Assembly: GCF_019931575.1 (NCBI RefSeq)
Contig: NZ_CP082923.1
Coordinates: 1,178,001-1,242,000 of the forward strand
DNA length: 64,000 bases
Source of the DNA: Caulobacter segnis
Lineage (GTDB): Bacteria; Pseudomonadota; Alphaproteobacteria; Caulobacterales; Caulobacteraceae
Direction of reading: 5' to 3'
Shown: one piece after another, positions 10,146 to 19,115 of the stretch
Position numbering within the stretch: position 1 is the first letter of the stretch
Layout: each line of letters begins with the position of its first letter
Translations under genes and position numbers: made by a program
The notes under the pieces: model-generated
Told to the model about the DNA's origin: nothing
The model's database searches: none
What the model saw: only the letters and a program-made list of their open reading frames with translations

Positions 10146-11381
10146 TCAGCTGGCCGGGAAGCGCTCGCCCTCGCCGCTCAAGGAGGCCGACCAGATACGG
10201 CTGGTGTCGATCGGCGAGGCCAGCAGCAGCCGGGTATCGATGTCGACGGCGCCCTTGCCGTGCACTTCGTAGAGAGCTTCGAACGAGTCCGCCCGGCCGG
10301 TGGCGCGGGCCAGCTTGCGCAGGCTGTCGACCTGGGTGGCGGCCTCGGACACGCCCTGGGCCGAGGCGTCGCGCGTGCCGGCGATGATGGTGATGCGGTT
10401 GCCGGCCGGGCCCGTGAACGAGGCGACATAACCGTAGTCGCGGTACATCAGCCCGCCCGCCGCGTCGGCCCCGGCCTGGCCTTCGTAGCGGCGGCCGGTG
10501 CGGCGGTCGATGATCTGGTCGTAGGTCTCGCCGAACGAAAAGCGCGAGGCGGCGAAGGCGGTCTCCTTCAGCACGCCCAGGCCGCTGAGATGGCCCAGAT
10601 AGAGCACGTCGGCGCTCTTCAGAAGGTCGGGCGAGAAGCTGGAGGCCGGAACGATGCGCATCGGCTTGTCGCGCGGCAGCAGGGGCATGACGTGCTGCAG
10701 CGCCGTCGCCGTCGACAGCGGCAGATAGGTGAGGCCGAGGTCGGCGTAGCGGCCCGAGATGTCCGGATGGCGCATCATGTAGGCATAGAGCTCGTCCTTC
10801 GAGTTGATCGAGAACTCGCGCACCAGGCGCTGGATCTCCATGCCCTCGCCGCTGTCGCCGAACAGGTAGTAATCGCCGACCACGATCACCAAGGGCAGGC
10901 GATCGCTCGCCAGGCTGGCCCAGGGCTGCTGGCGGGCCGGATCGGCGCCCGCCGCGCGTCCGGCGCCGATCAGGGTCAGGGCGGCGACCAGGGCCACACC
11001 GACGGCGGCGGCGATCCACCATAGGCGGCGCGAGGGGCGCTCGGGCGGAGCGCCGGGCGGCTGGGAGATCGTGTCCGCGGCGATCCGGTACTCGCCGCGC
11101 GGCAGGCTGAGGCGCACGCCGAACGGGCTTGGCGAGCGGTCATGGAATTCCTCCAGCTTGCGGCGCAGGCGGTGAGCGTAGACCCGCACCACGGCGTCCT
11201 GGTCGGTCGAGAACGAGGCCCCGCGGCCGAACACGCTGAGTGCGATCTCGCTCTCCTTGGCGGCGGCTTCCGGCGGCTGGGCGACCAGGAAGTCGAAGAA
11301 CCGCGACAGGGTCTGGGAACGGCCCAGCAGACCGCTTTCGCGTACCCGCGCGATCTCGTCGGTCAGAGCTTGAGGGCTCAT
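10146..11381 (-). CDS. Membrane-anchored winged-helix transcription regulator
   Basis: 411 residues in three parts: a cytoplasmic N-terminal winged helix (about residues 1-104) with D-A-V-V-R-V-Y-A-H-R-L-R-R-K-L as recognition helix and L-P-R-G-E-Y as wing; one transmembrane helix (about 118-140, L-W-W-I-A-A-A-V-G-V...); and a periplasmic domain of about 270 residues with no family I can name. This is a ToxR/CadC-like layout, allowing a periplasmic signal to reach DNA without phosphorylation. It is divergent from a TBDR gene at 11528, and the 146-bp gap carries tandem TGTAACGG repeats at 11-base period, suitable for an OmpR-type winged helix. Autoregulation and control of the TBDR are inferred. 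Confidence 0.8.
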   Translation of the reverse strand: MSPQALTDEIARVRESGLLGRSQTLSRFFDFLVAQPPEAAAKESEIALSVFGRGASFSTDQDAVVRVYAHRLRRKLEEFHDRSPSPFGVRLSLPRGEYRIAADTISQPPGAPPERPSRRLWWIAAAVGVALVAALTLIGAGRAAGADPARQQPWASLASDRLPLVIVVGDYYLFGDSGEGMEIQRLVREFSINSKDELYAYMMRHPDISGRYADLGLTYLPLSTATALQHVMPLLPRDKPMRIVPASSFSPDLLKSADVLYLGHLSGLGVLKETAFAASRFSFGETYDQIIDRRTGRRYEGQAGADAAGGLMYRDYGYVASFTGPAGNRITIIAGTRDASAQGVSEAATQVDSLRKLARATGRADSFEALYEVHGKGAVDIDTRLLLASPIDTSRIWSASLSGEGERFPAS

Positions 11382-11392
11382 GCGGCGGCGCC

Positions 11393-11431
11393 TGTAACGG
11401 CCGTGTAACGGCGTCGGAACGGTAAATTACC
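11393..11431. promoter_or_regulatory. Tandem TGTAACGG repeats, 11-base period, plus GGTAAATTACC
   Basis: TGTAACGG at 11393-11400 and 11404-11411, and the related CGGAACGG at 11415-11422, are spaced exactly 11 bases apart. The third overlaps the palindrome GGTAAATTACC (11421-11431). Direct repeats with one-turn spacing are the usual target of OmpR/PhoB-type winged helices, and the block is 12 bases upstream of such a regulator gene. Confidence 0.6.
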
Positions 11432-11527
11432 TGACAGGGTCATCGGTCTCGTCTCGTTGGGCGGGGCGTCGCAGCGACGCGTGTTTTTGAGTTCGGACCG
11501 GCGCGCGCCGGTCGATGCGGAGCGTTC

Positions 11528-13534
11528 ATGTCCCTGGCTTTCGTCGCCCTCGCCGGCGTCCTGTCCCTCGGCGCGTCGGACGACGCCGTCGCCACCGCCG
11601 AGTCCAACGACGCCGTCAGCGCGGTGGTCGTCTTCGGTCGCGCGGAGAAGCGTATCGGTACGGCGGCCACGGCCAGCGAGGGCGCGGTGGCGGGGGCGGA
11701 TCTGTCGGTGCGCCCGATCCTGCGGACGGCCGAACTGATCGAGGCGGTGCCTGGCATGATCGCCACCCAGCACTCGGGCAGCGGCAAGGCCAACCAGTAT
11801 TTCTTGCGGGGCTTCAACCTGGACCACGGGACCGACTTCGGCCTGTACGTCGACGACACGCCGCTGAATTTCCGGACCCATGGCCACGGCCAAGGCTATC
11901 TGGACGTCAACGGCCTGATCCCCGAGCTGATCAAGCGCATCGACTACCGCAAGGGCCCGTACCGCGCCGACACTGGCGACTTCACCCTGGTGGGCACGGG
12001 GCAGGTGACCACGGTCGACCGCTTCGAGGCGCCGTTCGTCGCGGTCGAGGCCGGCTCCTACGACTGGCGGCGCGTGGCGGCCGGCGGGACGCTGGACGTC
12101 GCCGGCGGCGACCTGCTGCTGGCCGGGGAGGCCAAGACCTATGATGGTCCCTGGGCGCTGCCCGAGAAGTTCCGGCCGGTGTCGCTGTTCGGCAAGTTCA
12201 GCAAGGACACTCCGATCGGCAAGCTGCGGGTCAGCCTGTCCAGCTATCGCGCGACCTGGAATCCGACCGAGCAGATCCCCGAGCGTGTCATCGGCACGTT
12301 GGTCCCCGACGCCTATGGCGCGCTGGACACCAGCCTGCACGGCCGCACCAACCGCCAGATCCTGACCGTCCGCTTGGACGGCCCCGAGTGGCGGGCGACC
12401 GCCTACGCCCAGCGCTACGACTGGGCGATGATCTCGAACTTCACCTTCTTCCTCGACGATCCGGTCTACGGCGACGAGTTGGAGCAGTCCGAAAAGCTGG
12501 CCACCTATGGCGGCCGGGTGGAGCGCACCGTGCGGGCCGGCGACCGGCTGAAGCTGGTGGTCGGCGCCGAGGGCCGTTTCGACGACATCAGCCAGGTCGG
12601 CCTTTATCATACCGTGGCGGGCCGCCGGATCTCGACGACCTCGAGCTTCGGGGTCAAGGAAGCCTCGGCCGCCGCCTATGCGGAGGCGACCTGGAAGCCC
12701 GTCGAGCGCCTGTCGATCCTGGCCGGCGCGCGGGCGGACGCCTATGACTTCAAGGCCCGCGCCCTGGGTGGCGGAGCCTGGGACGGGCACGAGACCGACA
12801 GCCTCCTTTCGCCCAAGCTGGGGGTGTCGTTCGAGGCGGCCAGGAACCTGGCGCTCTACGCCAATTGGGGGCGCGGCTTTCACTCCAACGACACGCGCGG
12901 CGTCACCGCGCCGACCGATCCGGCCCCGGGTCTGGTGGTCGGAACGGGCAAGGAGCTGGGCGCACGCTTCGAGCGCGGCGGCCTGGTTTTGACCGCCGAC
13001 TACTGGTGGATGAACGTCGACAGCGAGCTGATCTATGTCGGCGACGCCGGCTCGGTGGAGCCCTCGGCCGCCAGCCGCCGGCGTGGTTACGAGATCACGG
13101 CCTTCTGGCGGACGCTGCCCTGGCTGGCCCTGGATGGCGTCTGGACGGCCAGCCACGCGCGCTTCCAGGACAGCCCCGGCGCCGAGTACGTGCCGGGCGC
13201 GCTGGAAAGCGCCGGCGAGCTGGGCGCCAGCGCCATCTTCGACAAGTGGAACGCGGCCGCGCGGGTGCGCCACATGGGCCGTCACCCAATGACCGAGGAC
13301 AACAGCATCCGCTCCGAGCCGACGACCATCGTCAACCTGCGCGCGGCCTGGACGCCCGGCCGCTACGAGGTGTTCGGCGAGCTGCTCAACGCCCTGAACT
13401 CGAAGAAGAAGGACATCGAATACTACTACGAGTCCTACCTGCCGGCGATCGACCTGGCCGGACCGGTCGAGGACATTCACAGCCGCGCCGTCGAGCCGCG
13501 CATGGTCCGGGCGGGGGTGCGTGTCAGCTTCTAG
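11528..13534 (+). CDS. TonB-dependent outer-membrane receptor (668 aa)
   Basis: Outer-membrane beta-barrel importer driven by TonB. A short signal (MSLAFVALAGVLSLG) is followed by a plug domain: E-A-V-P-G-M-I-A-T-Q-H-S-G, Y-F-L-R-G-F-N-L-D-H-G-T-D-F-G, V-D-D-T-P-L-N-F and K-G-P-Y-R-A-D-T-G-D-F. The barrel ends R-V-S-F with the C-terminal aromatic needed for insertion. The plug resembles cobalamin/iron-type small receptors rather than the long sugar receptors elsewhere in the window. Start ATG 11528 has GGAG 6 bases upstream. It is divergent from the membrane-anchored regulator. Substrate unknown. Confidence 0.88.
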   Translation: MSLAFVALAGVLSLGASDDAVATAESNDAVSAVVVFGRAEKRIGTAATASEGAVAGADLSVRPILRTAELIEAVPGMIATQHSGSGKANQYFLRGFNLDHGTDFGLYVDDTPLNFRTHGHGQGYLDVNGLIPELIKRIDYRKGPYRADTGDFTLVGTGQVTTVDRFEAPFVAVEAGSYDWRRVAAGGTLDVAGGDLLLAGEAKTYDGPWALPEKFRPVSLFGKFSKDTPIGKLRVSLSSYRATWNPTEQIPERVIGTLVPDAYGALDTSLHGRTNRQILTVRLDGPEWRATAYAQRYDWAMISNFTFFLDDPVYGDELEQSEKLATYGGRVERTVRAGDRLKLVVGAEGRFDDISQVGLYHTVAGRRISTTSSFGVKEASAAAYAEATWKPVERLSILAGARADAYDFKARALGGGAWDGHETDSLLSPKLGVSFEAARNLALYANWGRGFHSNDTRGVTAPTDPAPGLVVGTGKELGARFERGGLVLTADYWWMNVDSELIYVGDAGSVEPSAASRRRGYEITAFWRTLPWLALDGVWTASHARFQDSPGAEYVPGALESAGELGASAIFDKWNAAARVRHMGRHPMTEDNSIRSEPTTIVNLRAAWTPGRYEVFGELLNALNSKKKDIEYYYESYLPAIDLAGPVEDIHSRAVEPRMVRAGVRVSF

Positions 13535-13550
13535 AAACGCCGAAAGGCCA

Positions 13551-13569
13551 GACGGGCGCGAGGCCCGTC
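13551..13569. terminator. Short hairpin between convergent TBDR genes
   Basis: GACGGGC / GCCCGTC (7-bp arms, 5-base loop) lies between the stops of the two convergent receptors at 13534 and 13596. No clear T-run follows on either strand, so termination is only likely. Confidence 0.4.
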
Positions 13570-13595
13570 CAGCCGCAGCGCGCAAGCGCCGATGA

Positions 13596-16160
13596 TCACC
13601 ACTTGTAGCGGATGCTCGCGGCATAGAAGCCGCCGGCGACGCCGACGGGGCCGTTGTTGGTGTAGGAATAGGTCTGGTAGGCCGCCAGGCCTGGCGTCGG
13701 AACCTTGGGCGGCTTCTTGTCGAACAGGTTGTTGACGCTGAGCGACACATTGACCGCGTCGGTGACATCGTAGCCGATGTCCAGGTCCGTCAGCCACACC
13801 TTGCCCACGTCGTAGGGGATCTCGCCCACGACGCCGGCCCACGGGCCGGTGGTCGCCGGGGTGGTCACGGTGATGTTGCGCTTGAGCTTGCCGTAGTGGG
13901 TCTCGCGAACGTTCACCGTAAGGCGCTTGTAGGTCCAGTTGACGCCCAGGATCTCCTTACCCAGCGGGGCTTGGTAGCGGATGTTGGTCTGGGCCGCGGC
14001 GCTGAACACCGGGATCTTGAAGGCCGCCAGCACCGACGGGGTCGGGGCGATGTCGGTGACTTTGGCGTTGTTGCAGTTGACGGCCAGCGACCAGCGGAAG
14101 GTTCCGAAGTCGTCGGTGTGGGTGACCGCGTCGACCGTCGCCTCGATGCCCTTGGTGCGGGAGTCGGCGGCGTTGATGAAGTAGCTGACGCCATCGTTGG
14201 CGTCGAAGCCGGCGGCGGCGACCAGCGCCTTGATCTGTGCAGCGTAGGCCGGGAAGCTGTCCTGGCGGATCGTCGTCGACTGGGCGATCCGGTCCTTGAC
14301 GTCGATCTGGTAGACGTCGACGGCCAGGTTCAGCCACGAGAGCGGCGAGGACACCACGCCCAGGCTGTAGCTGGTCGAGGTCTCGGGCTTCAGCGGCTTG
14401 GCGCCCAGGGCGATGGCCTCGGGCAAGTTCACCTGCAGCACGTGGTTGACGAAGGTGTTCTGGTTGCCAGTGTTCTTGTAGGCCTGGGCCGCCAGGGCCG
14501 GGGCGTTGAAGCCGTTGCTGATCGTGCCGCGCACGGCCAGGCCCTTGGCGAAGTCGTAGCGGGTGGTGATCCGGCCGGTGCGAGTGCTGCCGAAGTCGGA
14601 ATAGTCCTCGTAGCGTCCGGCGACATCGACCAGCCAGGCCGGGGTCAGGTTGAAGGCCGCGCCGGCGTAGACGGCGTTGCTCTTGCGGCTGAGGTCGACC
14701 TCGTCCTCCGGGCGGTAGCCGGGCAGGGCCTGCGAGCCACCCAGCGAATTGCCCAGCGTCTTGCCCGCGTTCGGGCCGTCCAGGATCTTGGCCCCGCCGT
14801 GGGTGTAGGACTGCACGTCGCCGCGCGACAGCTCGAACGTCTCGCGGCGATGCTCGGCGCCGAACGACAGGTCCACGGGCACGACCCAATCGAAGTGGCG
14901 CTTGATGTCCAGGTTGGTCGTCCAGGCGCTGTAGTCGTGCTGGCCGACGTGGAAGTCGCGCTGGCTGGCCGCGCCATAGGTCGGGTTGACCGAGTTGAAG
15001 ACGTAGACGTCGACGATGTCGCGGCCGTAGGTCGACGACAGGTCCCAGTCCCAGCCGGCCAGGTCGTCGCCACGCAGGCCGCCGGTGGCCTCGTAGTCGA
15101 CTTCCTTGATCCCCTCGACCGGCGTGAAGCCGTTGGGATAGAGGGCGCGGACCACCTCGTCGCGCGACGGATGGCGGAAGTTCTGCGGCGCGGTCGAGGT
15201 GCGGCGGGCGTAGGTGACGACGCCGTAGGCCTGCGCCTTGGCGCTGACCGGCGCGCCGATGTCCAGGGTCAGGGCTTCCAGCCGGTAGGGCGCGGCGCCC
15301 TGGTTGATCCAGGCGTTGTTGTCGCGCGTCGCTTCCTTCGGGTTGGGCGTCGCGCCCGCCGGCAGGGTGGGGCTGCTGGACAGGCTGCCCGAGGGCAGGA
15401 TCTCCTGGCCCGCGCTGTTTAGCGGGAAATAGAACAGGAAGCTCGACGGGATCGGGCTGTTGCGGATGACGATCTTCTGGTCGTCGACCTCGCCGGCGAT
15501 GTGCAGGTAGCCGCCCCTGGAGCCCAGCTTGAAGCCGGCGTCGGCCTTGAAGACCTTGGTCAGGCCGTCGCCTTCGAAGTACTCGCCGACGCGGGCCGAG
15601 ACCGAGCCGCCCTGGTCGCTGTGGTCGGTGATGATGTTGATGACGCCGGCGATGGCGTCCGAGCCATAGATGGCCGAGGCGCCGTCGCGCAGCACCTCGA
15701 TGCGCGAGATGGCCCCGCCCGGGATCAGCGACAGGTCGGCCGGGGCCGAGGCCGCGAAGCCGCCAGCGCCGAGGAAGGCCGTGCCGTGACGGCGCTTGCC
15801 GTTGACAAGCACCAGGGTGTGGCTGGGGTTGAGGCCGCGCAGCTGGCCGGCGCGGATCATGCTGCCGACGTTGGGCGTCGCCACGTTCGGCAAGTTGAAG
15901 GAGGGAAGGAGCGTGTTCAGCGACTCCAGCAGGTTGCCCTTGCTGGTCTTGTCCAGGGCGACGCTGGAGAGCACGTCGATCGGGGCGGGGCTGGACTCGA
16001 CGGTGCGCTTCACGCGGCTGCCGGTCACGATCAGTTGGTCGACCTCGCTGGCGGCGTCTGCAACGGCGGGCTCGGCGGCGTGGGCGGCCAGCGGGGCCAG
16101 AACGCTCGAGATGGCGGCGGCAGCTAGAAGGTTAGCGCGAAGATAATTTTTGTTTTTCAT
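13596..16160 (-). CDS. TonB-dependent outer-membrane receptor (854 aa)
   Basis: Start at ATG 16160 (MKNKNYLRANLLAAAAISSV...), which has a GGGGTG ribosome site and a clean signal peptide ending A-A-H-A; the longer open frame upstream lacks these. The plug has Q-L-I-V-T-G-S-R-V-K-R, G-L-N-P-S-H-T-L-V-L-V-N-G-K-R-R and I-E-V-L-R-D-G-A-S-A-I-Y-G-S-D-A-I-A-G-V. The barrel ends I-R-Y-K-W. This plug type is common among receptors for peptides and other organic compounds. It lies 147 bp downstream of an unassigned exported protein on the same strand and near a CysB-like regulator, so it may be the importer of that cluster. Confidence 0.9.
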   Translation of the reverse strand: MKNKNYLRANLLAAAAISSVLAPLAAHAAEPAVADAASEVDQLIVTGSRVKRTVESSPAPIDVLSSVALDKTSKGNLLESLNTLLPSFNLPNVATPNVGSMIRAGQLRGLNPSHTLVLVNGKRRHGTAFLGAGGFAASAPADLSLIPGGAISRIEVLRDGASAIYGSDAIAGVINIITDHSDQGGSVSARVGEYFEGDGLTKVFKADAGFKLGSRGGYLHIAGEVDDQKIVIRNSPIPSSFLFYFPLNSAGQEILPSGSLSSSPTLPAGATPNPKEATRDNNAWINQGAAPYRLEALTLDIGAPVSAKAQAYGVVTYARRTSTAPQNFRHPSRDEVVRALYPNGFTPVEGIKEVDYEATGGLRGDDLAGWDWDLSSTYGRDIVDVYVFNSVNPTYGAASQRDFHVGQHDYSAWTTNLDIKRHFDWVVPVDLSFGAEHRRETFELSRGDVQSYTHGGAKILDGPNAGKTLGNSLGGSQALPGYRPEDEVDLSRKSNAVYAGAAFNLTPAWLVDVAGRYEDYSDFGSTRTGRITTRYDFAKGLAVRGTISNGFNAPALAAQAYKNTGNQNTFVNHVLQVNLPEAIALGAKPLKPETSTSYSLGVVSSPLSWLNLAVDVYQIDVKDRIAQSTTIRQDSFPAYAAQIKALVAAAGFDANDGVSYFINAADSRTKGIEATVDAVTHTDDFGTFRWSLAVNCNNAKVTDIAPTPSVLAAFKIPVFSAAAQTNIRYQAPLGKEILGVNWTYKRLTVNVRETHYGKLKRNITVTTPATTGPWAGVVGEIPYDVGKVWLTDLDIGYDVTDAVNVSLSVNNLFDKKPPKVPTPGLAAYQTYSYTNNGPVGVAGGFYAASIRYKW

Positions 16161-16271
16161 GGAACACCCCTCGGAATACAGGGTGCGCATTGGCATCATT
16201 CTACAAATGATTGGCAATATTACGAAAATATGGTTTTTCGAAACGTCGATATGTCTATTTTGGAATAAGCG

Positions 16272-16299
16272 CGCACGGTCGCCGGAGAGCGACCGTGCG
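16272..16299 (-). other. Strong intercistronic hairpin
   Basis: CGCACGGTCGC and GCGACCGTGCG form a perfect 11-bp stem with a 6-base loop, 9 bases after the stop of the 16308 gene and upstream of the TBDR start at 16160. No T-run follows, so it may protect the upstream mRNA or reduce read-through rather than fully terminate. Confidence 0.55.
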
Positions 16300-16307
16300 T
16301 TCACCGA

Positions 16308-17231
16308 TTACTTCTTGTCGTAGAATTCCGGCGGCGGCGGGACGGCCGGCAGGGCCTTGCCGTCATAGCCGGCGCCGCGGTTGCCGTCGGGACCGATCGG
16401 GCCCGGGCCGGGGCCGATATGGCCGGCGTCGATATTGTTCTCGTTGCAGGCGTATTCGGTCAGGCCTTCGCCCGGCTTGCCGTGCACCCAGGTGCGGCTG
16501 AAGGTGAACGGGCGCGTGTAGTAGACCGGATCGGTGATCGTCATCTCCAGGTGGATGTGATCGAAGTCAGGACGGGTCCAGCGTTCGACGACGGTGGTCT
16601 TCTCGCTCTGGGGATTGGCGTTCTCGTCGATCCAGAGCTTGCCGTCCTTGCTGTCCTTGAAGCTGTTCGACTGGATGACCAGCTCGTCGCCCTCCCAGTG
16701 GGCCACGGCGTTGCCGAAGTAGCGCGGATCGGCCTCGGGATCGGGCTGGCGGCCGTCGATCCACACCCAGCGATGGGTGTTGTAGACGTACAGCGTCGCC
16801 AAGCGCTTGGGCGTGTGCAGGATCTCGAAGGGCAGACCCGAAGCGTTGTGACGCGGGATGCCGCCCAGGATGCAGACGGCTTCCGGATCAACCGTCTTGG
16901 TCAGATTGTACTGCAGCGCCGCTTCGCCGGCCGGGGTGAAGGGCAGCTTGAAGCCCGGCTGGTCCTTGCCGATATTGCCGCCCGGCTTGCCCTTCACGCG
17001 GATGGGCTTCCAGTAACCGGTCAGGTCCGGATGGCCGTCCAGGCCGCGCGGCGTGGGCTGGGAGGGACCGGTCGGCTCGACGCCCAGGATGTTGGAGGCG
17101 TCCAGGTCGCTGCTGGGCGGGACCACCGGCTTCGCGGGAGTCTGGGCGTGGGCCGTGGCGGCCAGAGCCAGCGCGCCGAGCGCGACGGCGGCGTAGGCGG
17201 CGCGACGCCGGGATACGGGCGAAGAGATCAT
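16308..17231 (-). CDS. Exported protein of unknown function (P-D-L-T-G-Y-W type)
   Basis: 307 residues from ATG 17231 (GGGGG about 9 bases upstream). A signal peptide with S-R-R-R near the N-terminus ends T-A-H-A-Q, so the protein is exported, possibly by Tat. The mature part begins with a Pro-rich linker and the motif D-G-H-P-D-L-T-G-Y-W-K-P, then a segment with P-F-T-P-A-G, C-I-L-G-G-I-P-R-H, W-I-D-G-R-Q-P-D-P and H-W-E-G-D-E-L-V-I. I know this kind of protein only as uncharacterised open frames that often sit near DUF6152-type genes, as here. Two cysteines could form a disulfide. Function unknown; an outer-membrane importer gene follows. Confidence 0.75.
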   Translation of the reverse strand: MISSPVSRRRAAYAAVALGALALAATAHAQTPAKPVVPPSSDLDASNILGVEPTGPSQPTPRGLDGHPDLTGYWKPIRVKGKPGGNIGKDQPGFKLPFTPAGEAALQYNLTKTVDPEAVCILGGIPRHNASGLPFEILHTPKRLATLYVYNTHRWVWIDGRQPDPEADPRYFGNAVAHWEGDELVIQSNSFKDSKDGKLWIDENANPQSEKTTVVERWTRPDFDHIHLEMTITDPVYYTRPFTFSRTWVHGKPGEGLTEYACNENNIDAGHIGPGPGPIGPDGNRGAGYDGKALPAVPPPPEFYDKK

Positions 17232-17334
17232 GTGAAGAGCCCCCATGGCGGCAAGAAACACGCGACGGCCGAACGGGCGCGTCGTTGGGGGGCGATCAAT
17301 GGCGGCTCGCGCGCCGTTGGTCTTACGACAAGAC

Positions 17335-17349
17335 GTTATATGGATATGC
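17335..17349 (-). promoter_or_regulatory. GCATA-NN-CATAT motif, copy 1
   Basis: Reading minus strand, GCATATCCATATAAC lies 104 bases upstream of the 17231 start. It matches 13 of 15 bases with the copy at 18535 and shares GCATA-NN-CATAT with the copy at 21545. It probably marks a shared regulator or promoter element of this cluster. Confidence 0.5.
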
Positions 17350-17422
17350 CGCCCGGTGATGCGGAGCGGCCCGTCCGCGCTAACAGGCCGGCAAGAAAAA
17401 CTCTCTGTCAGGATAAAAGTCT

Positions 17423-17449
17423 ACCGTTACAGTGGGAATTAGTAACGGT
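17423..17449. promoter_or_regulatory. ACCGTTAC-N11-GTAACGGT inverted repeat
   Basis: Perfect 8-bp arms with an 11-base spacer, 54 bases upstream of the LysR start, in the divergent intergenic region. The size and position suit a LysR-type activator site; autoregulation is likely. Confidence 0.55.
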
Positions 17450-17502
17450 TGACGGGGAGCAGGGGCCGTGGACGTGCGACGCAGCTGGCGGAGGCGCCGG
17501 CG

Positions 17503-18519
17503 ATGACCTTGACGCAACTTCGCTATCTGGTGGCCATCCTCGAGGCGGGGCTGAACATCTCGCTGGCGGCCGACCGCGTGAACGCCACCCAGCCGGGCCT
17601 GTCCAAGCAGCTGAAGCTGCTGGAGGAGGAGCTCGGCTTCCAGATCTTCGTGCGCAAGGGCAAGAGCCTGGACCGCCTTTCGCCGGTCGGCGAGGAGGTG
17701 GTCGAGAGCGCGCGGCAGATCCTGGCCGAGGTCGGCAACATCCGCGCCCTGGCCGACAATCACCGCCGCGAGGCCAGCGGCGAGCTGCGTCTGCTGACCA
17801 CCCAGACCCAGGCCCAGTTCGTGCTGCCGTCGGCCCTGAAGGGCTTGCGCGAGCGCTATCCGGACGTGAACGTCCATCTCAGCCTGACCCAGGACCGAGC
17901 CATGCGCCGCCTGGACCAGGGCGAGCACGACCTGGCCATCGTCAGCGCCGCCGACGACCTGGCCCCGGCCGAGTTCGCCCTGCCGCTGTACCGCTGGCGG
18001 CGCGTGGGCCTGGCGCCGTCGGGCCACGCCCTGACGCGCCTGGGACGGCCGGTCACCCTGGCCGACCTGGCCGAGCATCCGCTGATCGCCTACGGCGCGG
18101 ACCAGGATTCCAGTCTGGTGAAGGCGTTCGAGGCCGAAGGTGTGTCGCCGCAGTTCGCCTACGCCACCCAGGACTCTGAGGTGATCAAGACCTATGTCCG
18201 CTCGGGCCTGGGCGTCGGCATCGTCGCCGAGATGGCGCTGGCGGGGGCGCCGAGCGACCTGGTCACGATCGACATCGACGGTCTGTTCCCGGCCTGCACC
18301 ACCTGGGCGGTGCTGCGCCGCGACCGGGTGCTGCGCGACTATGTGGTGGACTTCCTGACCCTGCTGGCGCCGCACCTGCGGGCGCGTGACCTGCAGCGGC
18401 TGGTGCGCTCGGGCTACCGGCCCGCGCAGTCCCTGGCGCCGACCTGGCGGATGCTGCGCGAGCGGCCCACGCCGTCGCTGGTCCAGTCGCCGATCCGCCG
18501 CGTCCTGGTCGGCTGCTGA
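17503..18519 (+). CDS. LysR-family (CysB-like) transcription regulator
   Basis: 338 residues from ATG 17503 (GGAGG about 9 bases upstream). N-terminal winged helix (residues 1-60; M-T-L-T-Q-L-R-Y-L-V, then A-T-Q-P-G-L-S-K-Q-L-K-L-L-E-E-E-L-G) and a two-lobe ligand domain with T-T-Q-T-Q-A-Q-F-V-L-P and S-G-L-G-V-G-I-V-A-E-M-A. The T-T-Q-T-Q-A motif is that of CysB/Cbl, where the Thr residues hold sulfate or acetylserine-like ligands. No sulfur-assimilation gene is nearby, so the ligand is probably something else. It lies divergent from the exported protein/TBDR pair and upstream of the DUF6152/DUF6644 genes, which are the probable regulon. Confidence 0.88.
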   Translation: MTLTQLRYLVAILEAGLNISLAADRVNATQPGLSKQLKLLEEELGFQIFVRKGKSLDRLSPVGEEVVESARQILAEVGNIRALADNHRREASGELRLLTTQTQAQFVLPSALKGLRERYPDVNVHLSLTQDRAMRRLDQGEHDLAIVSAADDLAPAEFALPLYRWRRVGLAPSGHALTRLGRPVTLADLAEHPLIAYGADQDSSLVKAFEAEGVSPQFAYATQDSEVIKTYVRSGLGVGIVAEMALAGAPSDLVTIDIDGLFPACTTWAVLRRDRVLRDYVVDFLTLLAPHLRARDLQRLVRSGYRPAQSLAPTWRMLRERPTPSLVQSPIRRVLVGC

Positions 18520-18534
18520 GCCCGGCATGGCGAC

Positions 18535-18549
18535 GCATAAGCATATAAC
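18535..18549 (+). promoter_or_regulatory. GCATA-NN-CATAT motif, copy 2
   Basis: GCATAAGCATATAAC, 98 bases upstream of the DUF6152-like gene. The first 12 bases are identical to the copy at 21545. A small GCCGCC/GGCGGC hairpin (18552-18569) followed by CTTT lies just downstream and may end the LysR transcript. Confidence 0.5.
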
Positions 18550-18646
18550 CAGCCGCCATTAAGGGCGGCCTTTCGGGCGGCCTATGACCGCCCTGGGGCG
18601 TGGCGCGCGGAGGCGCGGCGTCGAGGTCTATTAGGAGCGTCAGACG

Positions 18647-19081
18647 ATGAAGGTTCGTATCGGTTTGGGGATCGCGGGGGCGATCGCTTTGGCCCTGGCG
18701 GTTCCGGCTCAGGCCCACCACTCTTTCTCGGCGATGTTCGACTCCGCCAAGCCCGTGCGCCTGGTCGGCAAGCTGACCAAGATCGAGTGGACCAACCCGC
18801 ACTCGTACTTCTACGTCGAAGTGAAGAACGGCCGCGGCGAACTGGTCAACTGGGCCTGCGAGGGCGCGGGTCCCGGGGCCCTGTCGCGTCGCGGCTTCAA
18901 GAAGGGCGACATCAAGCTGGGCGACACCCTGATCGTCGACGGCTACCTGGCCAAGAGCGGCGCCAAGATCGTCGACGCCCGCCGCGTGACCCTGCCGGAC
19001 GGCCGGGTGGTCAACGGCGGCACGCCGGGCGACGGCGGCCCGGGCGACCCGACCGCCGCCCCCGCGGGCAAGGCCGGTTGA
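18647..19081 (+). CDS. Exported DUF6152-like protein
   Basis: 144 residues with a signal peptide (MKVRIGLGIAGAIALAL... ending V-P-A-Q-A) followed at once by A-H-H-S-F-S-A-M-F-D, the family hallmark, then a small beta-rich domain (V-G-K-L-T-K-I-E-W-T-N-P-H-S-Y-F) and a Gly/Pro-rich tail. From memory this matches what is annotated as DUF6152. The paired His at the mature N-terminus suggest metal or cofactor contact, which is inference. It is the first of three + strand genes followed by two DUF6644-like membrane proteins and a terminator. Confidence 0.82.
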   Translation: MKVRIGLGIAGAIALALAVPAQAHHSFSAMFDSAKPVRLVGKLTKIEWTNPHSYFYVEVKNGRGELVNWACEGAGPGALSRRGFKKGDIKLGDTLIVDGYLAKSGAKIVDARRVTLPDGRVVNGGTPGDGGPGDPTAAPAGKAG

Positions 19082-19115
19082 TCGGTCCAAGGCCGGCGCT
19101 CTGGCGTCGGCCGCC

